Below are positions 1 through 8,611 of a stretch of 64,000 nt of DNA, in pieces (position 1 is the first letter of the stretch; every line of letters starts with the position of its first letter). A program made the position numbers and the translations under genes. The DNA is from Rhodospirillaceae bacterium. Lineage in GTDB: Bacteria > Pseudomonadota > Alphaproteobacteria > Rhodospirillales > Rhodospirillaceae. Below the pieces are notes generated by a model that was given only the letters and a program-made list of their open reading frames with translations, was not told the DNA's origin and searched no databases. The stretch lies in the NCBI GenBank assembly GCA_029243545.1, contig JAQWRV010000019.1:32318-96317 (forward strand), read 5' to 3'.

Positions 1-320
1 CACCACATGGCGTAAGTGGACAATCGAAAGCCGCGATCCGGATCAAATTTTTTGACCGCCCGCATCAGGCCGACGTTGCCTTCAGAAATAAGGTCAGACA
101 CTGGTAAGCCATAAAAGCGATATCCCATGGCAATTTTGGCCACGAGACGCAGGTGACTGGTCACCATTTTATGGGCGGCTTGGGTGTCATCATGTTTTGC
201 CAGCCGTTTGGCCAGCATGAATTCTTCCCCTTTTTCAAGAAGCGGGAATTTTTTAATTTCTTCCATATATGTGGAAAGTCCACGGTCGGAAGCAATTACG
301 GGTAGTGATTTAATCGACAT
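1..320 (-). CDS. rpoH: RNA polymerase sigma-32 factor RpoH (N-terminal part, cut by window edge)
   Basis: The first 106 residues are visible; the rest lies outside the window. They begin MSIKSLPVIASDRGLSTYM, and the region-2 core follows: HKMVTSHLRLVAKIAMGYR, then YGLPVSDLISEGNVGLM and KFDPDRGFRLSTYAMWW. This is the region 2.1-2.4 signature of primary-like sigma factors, and the short N-terminus without region 1.1 fits RpoH. RpoH directs RNA polymerase to heat-shock promoters. The ATG start is supported by AAGGAAG about 6 bases upstream (plus-strand 327-333). A possible leader peptide and a hairpin precede it. Identity as RpoH rather than another group 2 or 3 sigma factor is from the N-terminal half only. 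Confidence 0.88.
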   Translation of the reverse strand, partial: MSIKSLPVIASDRGLSTYMEEIKKFPLLEKGEEFMLAKRLAKHDDTQAAHKMVTSHLRLVAKIAMGYRFYGLPVSDLISEGNVGLMRAVKKFDPDRGFRLSTYAMW

Positions 321-359
321 TGTCAGCTTCCTTTACACAAACGAGAGCAGTGCTGATGT

Positions 360-380
360 GAGGCAAACAGAGGGTGCCTC
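360..380 (-). promoter_or_regulatory. Hairpin in the rpoH leader
   Basis: GAGGCA (360-365) and TGCCTC (375-380) form a perfect 6-bp stem with a 9-base loop, between the stop of a possible 20-residue leader ORF and the rpoH ribosome-binding site. It could influence rpoH expression. That is inference from position only; RpoH is commonly controlled after transcription in proteobacteria. Confidence 0.3.
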
Positions 381-391
381 TTTCCGGCGCA

Positions 392-454
392 CTAACAGGC
401 GCAAGCCAATTCAGAAGTGGTGTAAAAGGAACGCAGCCTTATAAGAGCATTCAT
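392..454 (-). CDS. Possible leader peptide upstream of rpoH (20 aa)
   Basis: A short ORF starting MNALIRLRSF and ending ELACAC lies on the rpoH strand. Its ATG at 454 follows a near-perfect Shine-Dalgarno sequence, AAGGAGG (463-469), with 8-base spacing. This is stronger than the site of rpoH itself. An alternative in-frame ATG at 460 sits too close to the site. The ORF ends about 70 bases before rpoH, with a hairpin between. No homology is recognised and the ORF may be fortuitous; the strong ribosome-binding site is the only argument for translation. Confidence 0.3.
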   Translation of the reverse strand: MNALIRLRSFYTTSELACAC

Positions 455-469
455 CGTCATATCCTCCTT

Positions 470-776
470 GAGCAACATGACCGCTATGTGAGGTCCACCG
501 TCAGGTCGAACCGGTTGTGCAGCCCCATTCTTGAGCACTGCATGAAGGTGTAATAATAGGGGGATACAACACCAATGTAAATATACATTAGATATACCTT
601 ATATTCGCTACATTCACACCTAGGCACTGAGCCCATTCAAATTAATGTGTTAAGTGCACTTCAACCTCTGCTTTTCATCAAAAATATTCCTCTAAATTCC
701 CGGTTCAAAAGTATTGAATTCAAAGCTGCATAGGCTAGGCTGCGCCAGCAAACGGTTGACAGAAAAGGGGAAAATT
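470..776. other. Divergent intergenic region between rpoH and egtB
   Basis: This non-coding stretch must hold the outward promoters of the rpoH leader (minus) and of egtB (plus). Bases 570-720 are AT-rich. A 10-base palindrome AAGTGCACTT lies at 652-661. I see no convincing -35/-10 pair and no RNA gene. Confidence 0.4.
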
Positions 777-2081
777 GTGTCTTCGGTCCCCTCCGCACGT
801 ACGACATTGCCCGCGAAGGTCTCCCGCAGTGGCGTCTTGGCGCAGTTTGAGGGCGTCAGAGCCTGCACGGAGACGCTGGCCGGGCCGCTTTCACCGGAAG
901 ACCAGGTCATACAGTCCATGCCTGATGCGAGCCCGGCAAAGTGGCACAGGGCCCATACCACATGGTTCTTTGAGACCTTCTTGCTGTCTCCGAACCTGGC
1001 TGATTATTCCGTTTTTGACCAAGATTTTGGCTATCTTTTTAATTCTTATTACAACGCTGTAGGGGCCCGCCATCCGAGGCCTAAGCGCGGCCTCCTAACA
1101 CGGCCAGACTGTGAAACTGTTGCCCGTTATCGCGCTCACGTAGACGCAGCCATGGAAAAGCTGATCACCAATTCAGACGAGGAAACGTGGAACTCAATTG
1201 CAGCGTTGGTCACCCTTGGTCTGAATCATGAACAACAGCACCAGGAGTTACTGGTCATGGATATGTTGCATGGATTTTCCTGCAATACCTTGGAACCCAG
1301 CTACGAAAGCCCCAGCCCCCCTCCGTCAATTGCCGCGCCAGACCTCACCTGGACTAAATTCGAAGGCGGCCTTCAAGATATCGGCCATGACGCGGCTGGT
1401 GACGCGAATTCGTTTAGCTTCGATAACGAGAGTCCGCGCCATCAAGTCAACCTTCTACCGTTTCAAATCGCCAATCGCCTGGTCACCAATGCTGAGTGGA
1501 TGGCATTCATGGATGATGGTGGGTACACCCGCCCGGAATACTGGTTGGCAGACGGCTGGGCATATGCACAGCAAGAAGAGTGGCAGGCACCGCTCTATTG
1601 GCGCCACGATGACAAGAACACGTGGACCGCGTTCGGTCTCCGTGGCCGTCAGGCCATTAATCCCGATACACCTGTGTGTCACGTCAGCTTCTATGAAGCC
1701 GACGCTTACGCTAATTGGGCCGGGAAACGGCTCCCGACCGAGTATGAATGGGAAACTGCAGCTTCGACCTTACCCTTGGAGGTTAATCTGCTGTCTAAGG
1801 GGTCTCCACGTACTTTACCGGCAATACACGAACCCGGATTACAACAGATGTTTGGAGATGTTTGGGAGCACACAAGTTCGCCGTACTTGCCATACCCTCG
1901 TTTTAAAGTAGCCTCTGGTGCTGTTGGTGAATACAACGGGAAATTCATGGCCAACCAAATGGTCCTACGCGGTGGTAGCTGCATTACACCTGAAAACCAC
2001 ATTCGTCCGACATATCGAAATTTCTTCTATCCTCATCAGCGCTGGATGTTTGCCGGTCTACGCGTTGCGGATGACGTATAG
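777..2081 (+). CDS. egtB: Ergothioneine biosynthesis iron-dependent sulfoxide synthase EgtB
   Basis: EgtB joins trimethyl-histidine (hercynine) to a thiol donor using non-haem iron and oxygen, the central step of ergothioneine synthesis. The N-terminal DinB-like domain shows SPEDQVIQSMPDASPAKWHRAH followed by TTWFFE, and the iron-binding HxxxHxE motif in NHEQQHQELLVMD. The C-terminal formylglycine-generating-enzyme/sulfatase-modifying domain ends with GGSCITPENHIRPTYRNFF and FAGLRVADDV. I place the start at the GTG at 777 because AAGGGG precedes it by 6 bases; the longer in-frame extension to a TTG at 714 has no ribosome-binding site and no family-like sequence. Length (434 aa) is normal. egtD follows after 23 bases, so the two are probably co-transcribed. 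Confidence 0.93.
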   Translation: MSSVPSARTTLPAKVSRSGVLAQFEGVRACTETLAGPLSPEDQVIQSMPDASPAKWHRAHTTWFFETFLLSPNLADYSVFDQDFGYLFNSYYNAVGARHPRPKRGLLTRPDCETVARYRAHVDAAMEKLITNSDEETWNSIAALVTLGLNHEQQHQELLVMDMLHGFSCNTLEPSYESPSPPPSIAAPDLTWTKFEGGLQDIGHDAAGDANSFSFDNESPRHQVNLLPFQIANRLVTNAEWMAFMDDGGYTRPEYWLADGWAYAQQEEWQAPLYWRHDDKNTWTAFGLRGRQAINPDTPVCHVSFYEADAYANWAGKRLPTEYEWETAASTLPLEVNLLSKGSPRTLPAIHEPGLQQMFGDVWEHTSSPYLPYPRFKVASGAVGEYNGKFMANQMVLRGGSCITPENHIRPTYRNFFYPHQRWMFAGLRVADDV

Positions 2082-2104
2082 ATATAATTGGCGTAGCACT
2101 TACG

Positions 2105-3061
2105 ATGAATAATCAATTGGATAAATCTATCGCATTACCTAACCGCGAGTTTCTTGAAGACGTTCTTGAGGGGCTTTCACAAGATCAGAAACGGTTAGCT
2201 CCTAAGTATTTTTATGACGCTCATGGATCTGCTTTGTTTGATCGCATCTGTAACCTCCAGGAATACTACCCAACGCGCACTGAAGTAAGCGTCCTTCAGG
2301 ATCGTTCCAAAGAGATCGCCCAGTTAGTTGACGGGCGTCACTTGATCGAATTTGGATCCGGCTCAAGTACAAAGATCAGAATTCTTTTGGATGCGGCTGA
2401 TGGATTGGCCAGTTACGTGCCTGTCGATATTTCCCGAGACCACTTATTTGCTGCAGCCAAAACAATCGAAATGGACTACCCGGACCTAGACGTTGTTCCT
2501 GTTTGTGCAGATTTTACCCGTTCATTTGAACTTCCTGACGTTGTAGACGAAGGCGATAAAGCAGGTTTTTTCCCCGGGTCAACCATTGGTAATTTCTCAC
2601 GGCCTGAAGCCAAAAACTTTTTGTCCATGGCAGCCGATATGCTCGGCGACGGAGGCAGTCTAGTCATTGGGGTGGATCTGAAAAAAGACCCTGAAATCCT
2701 AAATGCTGCCTACAACGATTCCCAAGGTGTTACGGCTGAATTCAATCTCAATTTACTGACACGCATCAATCGAGAACTGGGCGCCAATTTCAAAATCGAC
2801 TCCTTTGAGCACAATGCGCTATACAACGCTGACAAAGGCCGTGTCGAAATGCATTTGGTCAGCACGCTCGACCAAAACGTAACTGTGAATGGTCAAGACT
2901 TCCAATTTGCTCACGACGAAACCATCCACACTGAGAATTCTCATAAATACGATATTGATGAATTTCACCATATGGGCCGTGATGCAGGGTTCACACCCCA
3001 ACACACTTGGACAGATCCAAATGACCTATTCAGCGTCCACTACCTGCGTGTGGCAGCATAA
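2105..3061 (+). CDS. egtD: L-histidine N(alpha)-methyltransferase EgtD
   Basis: EgtD transfers three methyl groups from S-adenosylmethionine to the alpha-amino group of histidine to give hercynine, the substrate of EgtB next door. Family signatures are PKYFYDAHGSALFDRICNL with EYYPTRTE near residues 35-60, the SAM-binding loop LIEFGSGSSTKIRILLDA, FFPGSTIGNFSR, and the C-terminal FSVHYLRV. Length (318 aa) is typical. It lies directly downstream of egtB on the same strand, which is the minimal bacterial egtBD arrangement. No egtA or egtC (gamma-glutamyl-cysteine route) and no egtE are seen nearby, so the thiol donor and the C-S lyase are not identified. Confidence 0.95.
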   Translation: MNNQLDKSIALPNREFLEDVLEGLSQDQKRLAPKYFYDAHGSALFDRICNLQEYYPTRTEVSVLQDRSKEIAQLVDGRHLIEFGSGSSTKIRILLDAADGLASYVPVDISRDHLFAAAKTIEMDYPDLDVVPVCADFTRSFELPDVVDEGDKAGFFPGSTIGNFSRPEAKNFLSMAADMLGDGGSLVIGVDLKKDPEILNAAYNDSQGVTAEFNLNLLTRINRELGANFKIDSFEHNALYNADKGRVEMHLVSTLDQNVTVNGQDFQFAHDETIHTENSHKYDIDEFHHMGRDAGFTPQHTWTDPNDLFSVHYLRVAA

Positions 3062-3065
3062 AGAC

Positions 3066-3416
3066 CTACCCCTTAACCGTCGCAGCACAGTCGACACACA
3101 ATGGTTCAGACGGGTCTGACTTAAGCCGGCCCACCGCGATATCTTCGTCACAACTCACACAAAATCCGTAGTCATCCGCATCCAAGCGCTTGAGCGCGGC
3201 TTCAATGCGACCGAGTTCGATTTCACGACGGCGCTGCAACGCCAGCGCCATTTCACGCTGCTGCAACGCATCTATGCGTGATAGCCGACCTTGCATGGCT
3301 TGGTCGAGTACGACCGGTGCCCTGTCTTTGCTTGTGGAATCTGTCGACTCACGCAACTCCGCTTGCCGGTCGTCGAGCTGTTTACGCAGAGCACGTGTAT
3401 TGAGTTTGGCAGCCAT
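3066..3416 (-). CDS. DksA/TraR-type C4 zinc-finger protein
   Basis: A 116-residue protein with a charged helical N-terminal half (coiled-coil-like, residues 10-80) and a C-terminal four-cysteine zinc finger: C86-x2-C89 ... C107-x2-C110, in GFCVSCDEDI and PLCVDCA. This is the layout of DksA/TraR-family proteins, which act through the RNA polymerase secondary channel. It is shorter than canonical DksA (about 150 aa), like the many DksA-like paralogs of alphaproteobacteria, so a stringent-response role is not assured. It converges with egtD, the two stops being only a few bases apart, and is probably the last gene of the minus-strand series that includes RidA and RF3. Confidence 0.8.
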   Translation of the reverse strand: MAAKLNTRALRKQLDDRQAELRESTDSTSKDRAPVVLDQAMQGRLSRIDALQQREMALALQRRREIELGRIEAALKRLDADDYGFCVSCDEDIAVGRLKSDPSEPLCVDCAATVKG

Positions 3417-3518
3417 AATGACAAAGCCTAGACCCCGCCGCCCATAGGCGTAAAGCGAAGGCTCCTAAGTCATTGATGAACACAGGATATTAGACGTTCT
3501 TGAAACGCCACCCAATCC

Positions 3519-3863
3519 TTAGCAGCTGGCGATCACTGTGATCTCGACCAGATACTGCGGCGCTGCCAACTTGGCTTCTACTGTCGTGCGCGCAGGACAC
3601 GCTCCCACCGGTACCCACTTTTTCCATACTTCGTTCATTTCGGAAAATGTTGAGATATCGGCCAGATAAATCGTCGCGGACAGCATTCTTGTTTTCTGTG
3701 ACCCCACATTCGCAAGCATGGCGTCAATCTTACCGAGCACACCTTGGGTTTGACCCGCGACATCTGACGCGTCAGAAGATACCTGCCCAGAAAGATAAAC
3801 GGTTTCACCGTGAACAACCGCCTGGCTCATGATATCGTTAGTGTCTTTACGATCGATTTGCAT
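3519..3863 (-). CDS. RidA/YjgF/UK114-family protein
   Basis: RidA-family proteins hydrolyse reactive enamine/imine intermediates or related substrates. Diagnostic stretches are VYLSGQVSSDASDVAGQTQGVLGKIDAML, in pieces matching the family's 'G..a.d..gQt.qvL..id..L' pattern, and the C-terminal PARTTVEAKLAAPQYLVEI, containing the arginine that usually binds the substrate carboxylate. The ATG at 3863 is preferred because AGGAG lies 6 bases before it; an upstream ATG at 3884 has no such site. The protein is then 114 aa, typical of the family. It lies about 55 bases downstream of prfC on the same strand. Confidence 0.85.
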   Translation of the reverse strand: MQIDRKDTNDIMSQAVVHGETVYLSGQVSSDASDVAGQTQGVLGKIDAMLANVGSQKTRMLSATIYLADISTFSEMNEVWKKWVPVGACPARTTVEAKLAAPQYLVEITVIASC

Positions 3864-3917
3864 ATCTTGCTCCTGTTGTCCCATGCTCGGCCAATATTAC
3901 CGGCCAAATTTACCGGC

Positions 3918-5507
3918 TCAATGAATCTGCTCTTTGGTTTTCCGGAACTGAATTTTCGGCCAATCCTCTTCCGCTTTACCGATGTGCCACGCGTTGCGCG
4001 CCAGAAACACCGGCGCACCATCATGATCATCAGCCACGCTGGCTTCATTTTTATCAATGAACTGCTTTACCAGTGTCCGATCTTCCGCCTCAACCCAGCG
4101 AGCAGTATATAGCGATGTAGCTTCAAAATGTACCGGCACTTCATATTCGGTACGGATGCGGTCAGCCATAACTTCGAACTGAAGTCCGCCAACAACCCCG
4201 ACAATCCAGTCCGACCCGATGCGGGGTTTAAACACGCTAGCAGCACCCTCTTCAGCGAGTTGCTGCAATGCCCGCCCGAGGTGTTTGGCTTTCATTGGAT
4301 CTTCAGGCCGCGCAACTTGGAGAAGCTCAGGCGCAAAACTGGGAATGCCGGTGAAATGTAAGGCCTCACCTTCGGTTAGCGCGTCACCAATGCGCAAATT
4401 GCCATGGTTGGGAATACCGATGACATCCCCCGGCCAGGCTTCTTCAGCCGTGCCCCGGTCTTGCGCCAGAAAAAGCACAGGACTGTGAATGGTCAAAGTC
4501 TTACCCGACCTGACATGCAACAACTTCTGCCCCTTGCGAAAATGCCCGGCACTCATGCGAAAGAAAGCAATGCGGTCGCGGTGTTTCGGATCCATGTTGG
4601 CTTGAATCTTAAATACAAACCCTGCGACTTTTTCTTCATCGGGTGTAACCGAGCGTTCTAAAGCCGGTTGGGCGCGCGGTGGCGGCGCATGCTTAGCAAT
4701 ACCATCCAGCAATTCCTGCACGCCGAAGTTATTGACCGCACTGCCGAACCAAACTGGTGTTTGCGTGCCTTCTAGGTAGGCGTCCCGGTCAAACTCTGGA
4801 CACAAGCCGCGCACCATATCGACATCCTCGCGCAGCTTAGCGACGGCGTCAGCGGGCAAGAGCTCATCGAGTTTGGGATCATCAAGCCCTGAGCAGACAG
4901 TACCTTTGTCCGGCTTCTCCCCTTTTGAACGGGCGACCAGAACAAGCCTGTCGTTGAGCAAGTCGTAGCAGCCAAGGAAATGCCGCCCCATACCGATGGG
5001 CCAGCTTGCCGGAGAGACATCAAGAGCCAGGCGCTGTTCGATTTCGTCCAACAGATCGAACGGATCCTGTCCGTCCCGATCCATCTTGTTGATAAACGTT
5101 GCGATGGGCATGTCCCTAAGGCGACAAACCTCAAACAACTTGAGTGTCTGCACTTCGATGCCCTTGGCGCAGTCCATCACCATGACGGCGGAATCGACAG
5201 CCGTGAGGGTACGGTAAGTATCTTCGCTAAAGTCTTCGTGTCCTGGGGTGTCTAGAAGATTGAAGGTACAGCCGTCGTAGTCATAGGTCATGACAGACGA
5301 CGCGACGGAGATCCCCCGCTCCTTCTCCACTTTCATCCAGTCCGATCGCGCACGCCGGCGTTGACCTTTTGCCTTCACGGCACCAGCCAGCTGAATCGCG
5401 CCGCCAAAGAGGAGCAATTTTTCGGTTAGTGTGGTTTTTCCGGCATCCGGATGCGAAATGATCGCAAATGTCCGGCGGCGGGCCACCTCATCTTGGAGTG
5501 AGGCCAT
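3918..5507 (-). CDS. prfC: Peptide chain release factor 3 (RF3)
   Basis: RF3 is the translational GTPase that removes RF1/RF2 from ribosomes after peptide release. All GTPase motifs are visible: P-loop ISHPDAGKTTLTEKLLLFGG, DTPGHEDFSEDTYRTL, and NKMDRDGQDPFDLLDEIE. The RF3-specific stretches KGQRRRARSDWMKVEKERGI and GVVGGLQFEVMADRI follow, and the C-terminal domain ends with a region similar to other RF3 proteins. Length (529 aa) is normal and the start is an ATG. The gene follows the ferredoxin gene by 24 bases on the minus strand, so it may be transcribed together with the redox genes. Confidence 0.96.
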   Translation of the reverse strand: MASLQDEVARRRTFAIISHPDAGKTTLTEKLLLFGGAIQLAGAVKAKGQRRRARSDWMKVEKERGISVASSVMTYDYDGCTFNLLDTPGHEDFSEDTYRTLTAVDSAVMVMDCAKGIEVQTLKLFEVCRLRDMPIATFINKMDRDGQDPFDLLDEIEQRLALDVSPASWPIGMGRHFLGCYDLLNDRLVLVARSKGEKPDKGTVCSGLDDPKLDELLPADAVAKLREDVDMVRGLCPEFDRDAYLEGTQTPVWFGSAVNNFGVQELLDGIAKHAPPPRAQPALERSVTPDEEKVAGFVFKIQANMDPKHRDRIAFFRMSAGHFRKGQKLLHVRSGKTLTIHSPVLFLAQDRGTAEEAWPGDVIGIPNHGNLRIGDALTEGEALHFTGIPSFAPELLQVARPEDPMKAKHLGRALQQLAEEGAASVFKPRIGSDWIVGVVGGLQFEVMADRIRTEYEVPVHFEATSLYTARWVEAEDRTLVKQFIDKNEASVADDHDGAPVFLARNAWHIGKAEEDWPKIQFRKTKEQIH

Positions 5508-5531
5508 TACATAAGCTCGATAGCTAAAGTT

Positions 5532-5852
5532 TTATTCTTCCAGGGCGTCCAATTGGAGGGCGACGTTTAAGCCATCAAGCCGATCGGTGCAATCAATCTG
5601 GCAAGACAACCGGGACGCCTTCGTATGGTAATCCGAGTCATCAAGAAGGTCAGGCTCCTCATCTACCGCCGGGCCTACTGCTTCACGCCAATCTGGCAGC
5701 ACATGGACATGGCAGGTGGCACAAGCCATTGCGCCACCACATTCGGCACGGATGGGAACACCGCCCGCGCGCAGTGCCTCCATCACGGAGTGCCCATTTT
5801 TGCCGATTATGTCCCGGTGACTCTCGTCAGGTAAAATGACACGGATTTTCAC
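5532..5852 (-). CDS. [2Fe-2S] ferredoxin, adrenodoxin/Fdx type
   Basis: A 106-residue small electron carrier with the vertebrate-type/adrenodoxin cysteine pattern C38-x5-C44-x2-C47-x36-C84, in ECGGAMACATCHVHVLPDW and RLSCQIDC. It starts 2 bases after the end of the ferredoxin-NAD(P) reductase gene, so the pair is almost certainly co-translated and the reductase is its likely electron donor. Electrons could serve iron-sulfur cluster assembly or an oxygenase. The molybdo-hydroxylase accessory genes upstream give a possible but unproven link. Confidence 0.88.
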   Translation of the reverse strand: MKIRVILPDESHRDIIGKNGHSVMEALRAGGVPIRAECGGAMACATCHVHVLPDWREAVGPAVDEEPDLLDDSDYHTKASRLSCQIDCTDRLDGLNVALQLDALEE

Positions 5853-5854
5853 TG

Positions 5855-6892
5855 TTATGCGAGCTTACCTTGCAGTTCGGAACTCGACGTTGTGTGCTGG
5901 AACTTCAGTTTCTGATCCGGCCGGGCATAGTGAAAAGCACCATGGGCCATCAGCGCAGACTCATGGAAACCGGAAAGAATAAGTTTCAGCTTACCTGGAT
6001 ATTCGCACATGTCGCCGATGCAGAAGATGCCCGGTTCAGAGGTCTCGAATTTTTCGGTATCCACGGCGACCCGATTTGAGTCCATATTGAGGCCCCATTC
6101 CGCTATAGGGCCCAGCTTCATCGTCAGGCCATAAAACGCCAGCATGGTATCGCATTCAACGTCGTAGTCTTCGCCGGTTTCTTTACTCTTTAGAGTCACC
6201 GACTCAATTTGCCCGTCCGTGCCGTTCACACGTGGAATATCGGCGACATGAACAGTTACCTTTCCATTAGCCTCGAGTTCGCGCATTTTATCCACGGTGT
6301 CTTGCACCGCTCGGAATTCAGCGCGGCGGTGAACAAGGTGCATGCTTTCAACCTCGGGATTAAGCGCCAGCACCCAGTCCAAAGCCGAATCACCACCACC
6401 AGCAATCAACAGGTTCTTACCCTTGAATATCTCCATCTGCCTAACGGCGTAATACAGTGACTTATTTTCAAAGGGCTCAATGCCTTCAATCTTTGGCTTC
6501 TTCGGAGTGAAACTCCCGCCGCCGCCCGCAATGAGCACGACAGGCGCTTCCACAACGATGCCCATATCCGTGGTGAGACGCCAATGACCGTTGTCGAGCT
6601 TGGTCAGGCTATCTGCCATTTGATTGAAATGCAGTACCGGTGAAAACGGCTCGATCTGTTTCATCAGATCATCCGTGAGCTCTTGGCCCGTCACTTTCAA
6701 GCGGCTGGGAATATCGAGTATTGGCTTCTCTGGGTACAACTCAGCGCACTGCCCGCCGGGCCTGTCTAGAATGTCGATGACGCAGCATTCTAAACCCAAC
6801 AATCCAAGTTCGAATACGGCGAACAGGCCTACCGGCCCTGCACCAACAATGACTACGTCTTTCTTAATCGTACCTTCACCGGCTTCGGCCAT
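5855..6892 (-). CDS. Ferredoxin-NADP reductase, thioredoxin-reductase-like type
   Basis: A flavoprotein that passes electrons between NAD(P)H and ferredoxin. It shows the FAD-binding DVVIVGAGPVGLFAVFELG, the GGQCAELYPEKPILDIPS stretch typical of the YumC/TrxR-like FNR family, the NAD(P)-binding GGGDSALDWVLAL, and the C-terminal FAD motif PGIFCIGDMCEYPGKLKLI. The redox CxxC of thioredoxin reductases is absent, as expected for this FNR group. The ATG at 6892 is preferred over a TTG at 6910 because GGAGGGG stands just before it; the protein is then 345 aa. The ferredoxin gene follows with 2-base spacing. Confidence 0.9.
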   Translation of the reverse strand: MAEAGEGTIKKDVVIVGAGPVGLFAVFELGLLGLECCVIDILDRPGGQCAELYPEKPILDIPSRLKVTGQELTDDLMKQIEPFSPVLHFNQMADSLTKLDNGHWRLTTDMGIVVEAPVVLIAGGGGSFTPKKPKIEGIEPFENKSLYYAVRQMEIFKGKNLLIAGGGDSALDWVLALNPEVESMHLVHRRAEFRAVQDTVDKMRELEANGKVTVHVADIPRVNGTDGQIESVTLKSKETGEDYDVECDTMLAFYGLTMKLGPIAEWGLNMDSNRVAVDTEKFETSEPGIFCIGDMCEYPGKLKLILSGFHESALMAHGAFHYARPDQKLKFQHTTSSSELQGKLA

Positions 6893-6964
6893 TCTTATCT
6901 TCCCCTCCAAACAAAAACCAAGCCCGGCAGCGCCCGGACTCTCTTACTGCGGTTGCATACGGTA

Positions 6965-8599
6965 TCAGGCGGTCTCAGAATCGCGGTACCGCGCCCAAGC
7001 CTCTGGTGTATCCAGATCCGTCAGAACGGCAGTGTCTCCAAATTCCACCGCGTAGACAAGGTCCTCATGATCACCAATTAGATGGCGCGCACCAACATCT
7101 CCCCGAACATCGGTCATGGGGCCAAAAAAGCGCCTGGCCCAGAGCACGGGATTGCCCTGCTTGCCATTGTGAACTGGAACGCCTATCGCCCGCCCCGCAC
7201 CCGGATCGAACCCGCCTATGAGCGCGTCCAGGTGTTTGGCGGATACGTCGGGCATGTCTCCCAGACATACGATAGCCCCTTCAATATCGTTCGGCAGCGA
7301 GGACAATCCGGCCTTGAGGGACGTGGACAGCCCCTCTGCATAATCGGAATTGTGGACCTCGCTATGGGACAAACCTTCCAGAGCTTGACTTACCTCTTTC
7401 GCCTGATGCCCGGTCACCACAATAACTGGGTCAGCCGACGAGGCTTCCGCAATTTGAACTGTACGGCGTATCAAGGGCGTATCATCAATTTGCTCAAGCA
7501 GCTTGTTTGTTGCCCCCATGCGGCGAGACTGCCCGGCTGCAAGAATCACAACTGCAATACGATGTTTACCGGCAGATGCATCTTTTTGCCGGACGGCCTC
7601 ATCTCGGGGCAGCGGCCGTACCGGGCTATCAACCAACAGACCGCCGACGCCCATAGTCATAATGTCAGCCGTGTCAGTTTTCACACCAGCGGCGAGCCTT
7701 TCTAGAACCCAGTCAATGCCATTCAATTTTGGCGAACGGGCGCAACCTGGCAGGACCAGCACCGGTATCCCGCTGCAGTCTGCTAAGAGCATTAGATTGC
7801 CCGGGTCTACAGGCATACCGAAGTGCACGATGCGACCTCCGGCTTGGGCAATGCCCGCCGGCACCACATCAAGCCTATCAACAGTGACCGATGCGCCGAC
7901 GATAATGATGACATCGGGTTCCTGGTCTAGGGCATTTTCAATGACACGGGCGATGCTGGACTGTTCGTGATCACACTTCAGGACATCAATCACTTTCGAT
8001 CCAACAGCCTCAACGCGGCGCGTCGTCAAGCTCGTCGTCTTTGTCGCAACTGAGTCCTTCAAGGACGGTAAATACGTATTAATGATGACAGCAGACGTCG
8101 CATGGAAGAGAGCCAAACTGACAGCACCGTCCAGCCCGGCCAACGCTTCGTTTACTTTTGCCATGACTTTAGCATCCACTGCAAAAGGAATGATTTTTAC
8201 GGTTGCAACGATTTGGCCTGCGTCAGCTTTTCCTAGGTCTGGAAGCGTTGCAATCGTCACGGATTCATCAATCGCATTCAGTTGGTTGACGAAAGTGGCA
8301 TTGACCCTCACAAGGCCATCAGCTTGGGCGACCAAATTACACCGGCCTGTGTGGGCTTCAGAGATGTCTAGCCTTGCACCAACGACAGATTTCGCGATCC
8401 AGGCAGCAGCCTCATCTTCATGCGCGTCACCCTCTTCCATGTGCGCCACGGTGATTTTATCAAATCCCGCTTGTGTTAACTGCTGGCAATCTTGCACTGA
8501 GAGTTGACGGCCCTTCTTGAGCGTAACGGTTTCCCAACGCGTGGTGTGAGCAAGAATAGTACCGGCAGCCTCCGTCACTTTAACTTCACCAAACTTCAT
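6965..8599 (-). CDS. Molybdopterin-binding / molybdenum cofactor nucleotidyltransferase fusion (MoeA-MobA/MocA-like)
   Basis: Two domains are fused in 544 residues. Roughly residues 1-330 are a molybdopterin-binding (MoCF/MoeA-like) domain, with VIIIVGASVTVDRLDVVPAG, VHFGMPVDPGNLMLLADC and PVLVLPGCARSPKLNGID. From about residue 345 to the end is a MobA/MocA-like nucleotidyltransferase with the signature AVVILAAGQSRRMGATNKLL, plus GAIVCLGDMPDVSAKHLDAL. This architecture occurs with xanthine-dehydrogenase/CO-dehydrogenase-type enzymes and would transfer CMP (or another nucleotide) to molybdopterin and deliver the cofactor. It sits 12 bases downstream of the XdhC C-terminal gene. No molybdoenzyme large subunit is seen in the window. 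Confidence 0.88.
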   Translation of the reverse strand: MKFGEVKVTEAAGTILAHTTRWETVTLKKGRQLSVQDCQQLTQAGFDKITVAHMEEGDAHEDEAAAWIAKSVVGARLDISEAHTGRCNLVAQADGLVRVNATFVNQLNAIDESVTIATLPDLGKADAGQIVATVKIIPFAVDAKVMAKVNEALAGLDGAVSLALFHATSAVIINTYLPSLKDSVATKTTSLTTRRVEAVGSKVIDVLKCDHEQSSIARVIENALDQEPDVIIIVGASVTVDRLDVVPAGIAQAGGRIVHFGMPVDPGNLMLLADCSGIPVLVLPGCARSPKLNGIDWVLERLAAGVKTDTADIMTMGVGGLLVDSPVRPLPRDEAVRQKDASAGKHRIAVVILAAGQSRRMGATNKLLEQIDDTPLIRRTVQIAEASSADPVIVVTGHQAKEVSQALEGLSHSEVHNSDYAEGLSTSLKAGLSSLPNDIEGAIVCLGDMPDVSAKHLDALIGGFDPGAGRAIGVPVHNGKQGNPVLWARRFFGPMTDVRGDVGARHLIGDHEDLVYAVEFGDTAVLTDLDTPEAWARYRDSETA

Positions 8600-8611
8600 G
8601 AGGTCGGTTGC

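Noticed and set aside
1228..1911. 227-residue open frame on the plus strand inside egtB
   Set aside because: It overlaps egtB in another frame, has no recognisable domains and no ribosome-binding site; egtB has full family motifs.
7082..7705. 207-residue plus-strand open frame opposite the MoCo fusion gene
   Set aside because: Antisense shadow; the minus strand encodes complete molybdopterin-binding and nucleotidyltransferase motifs.
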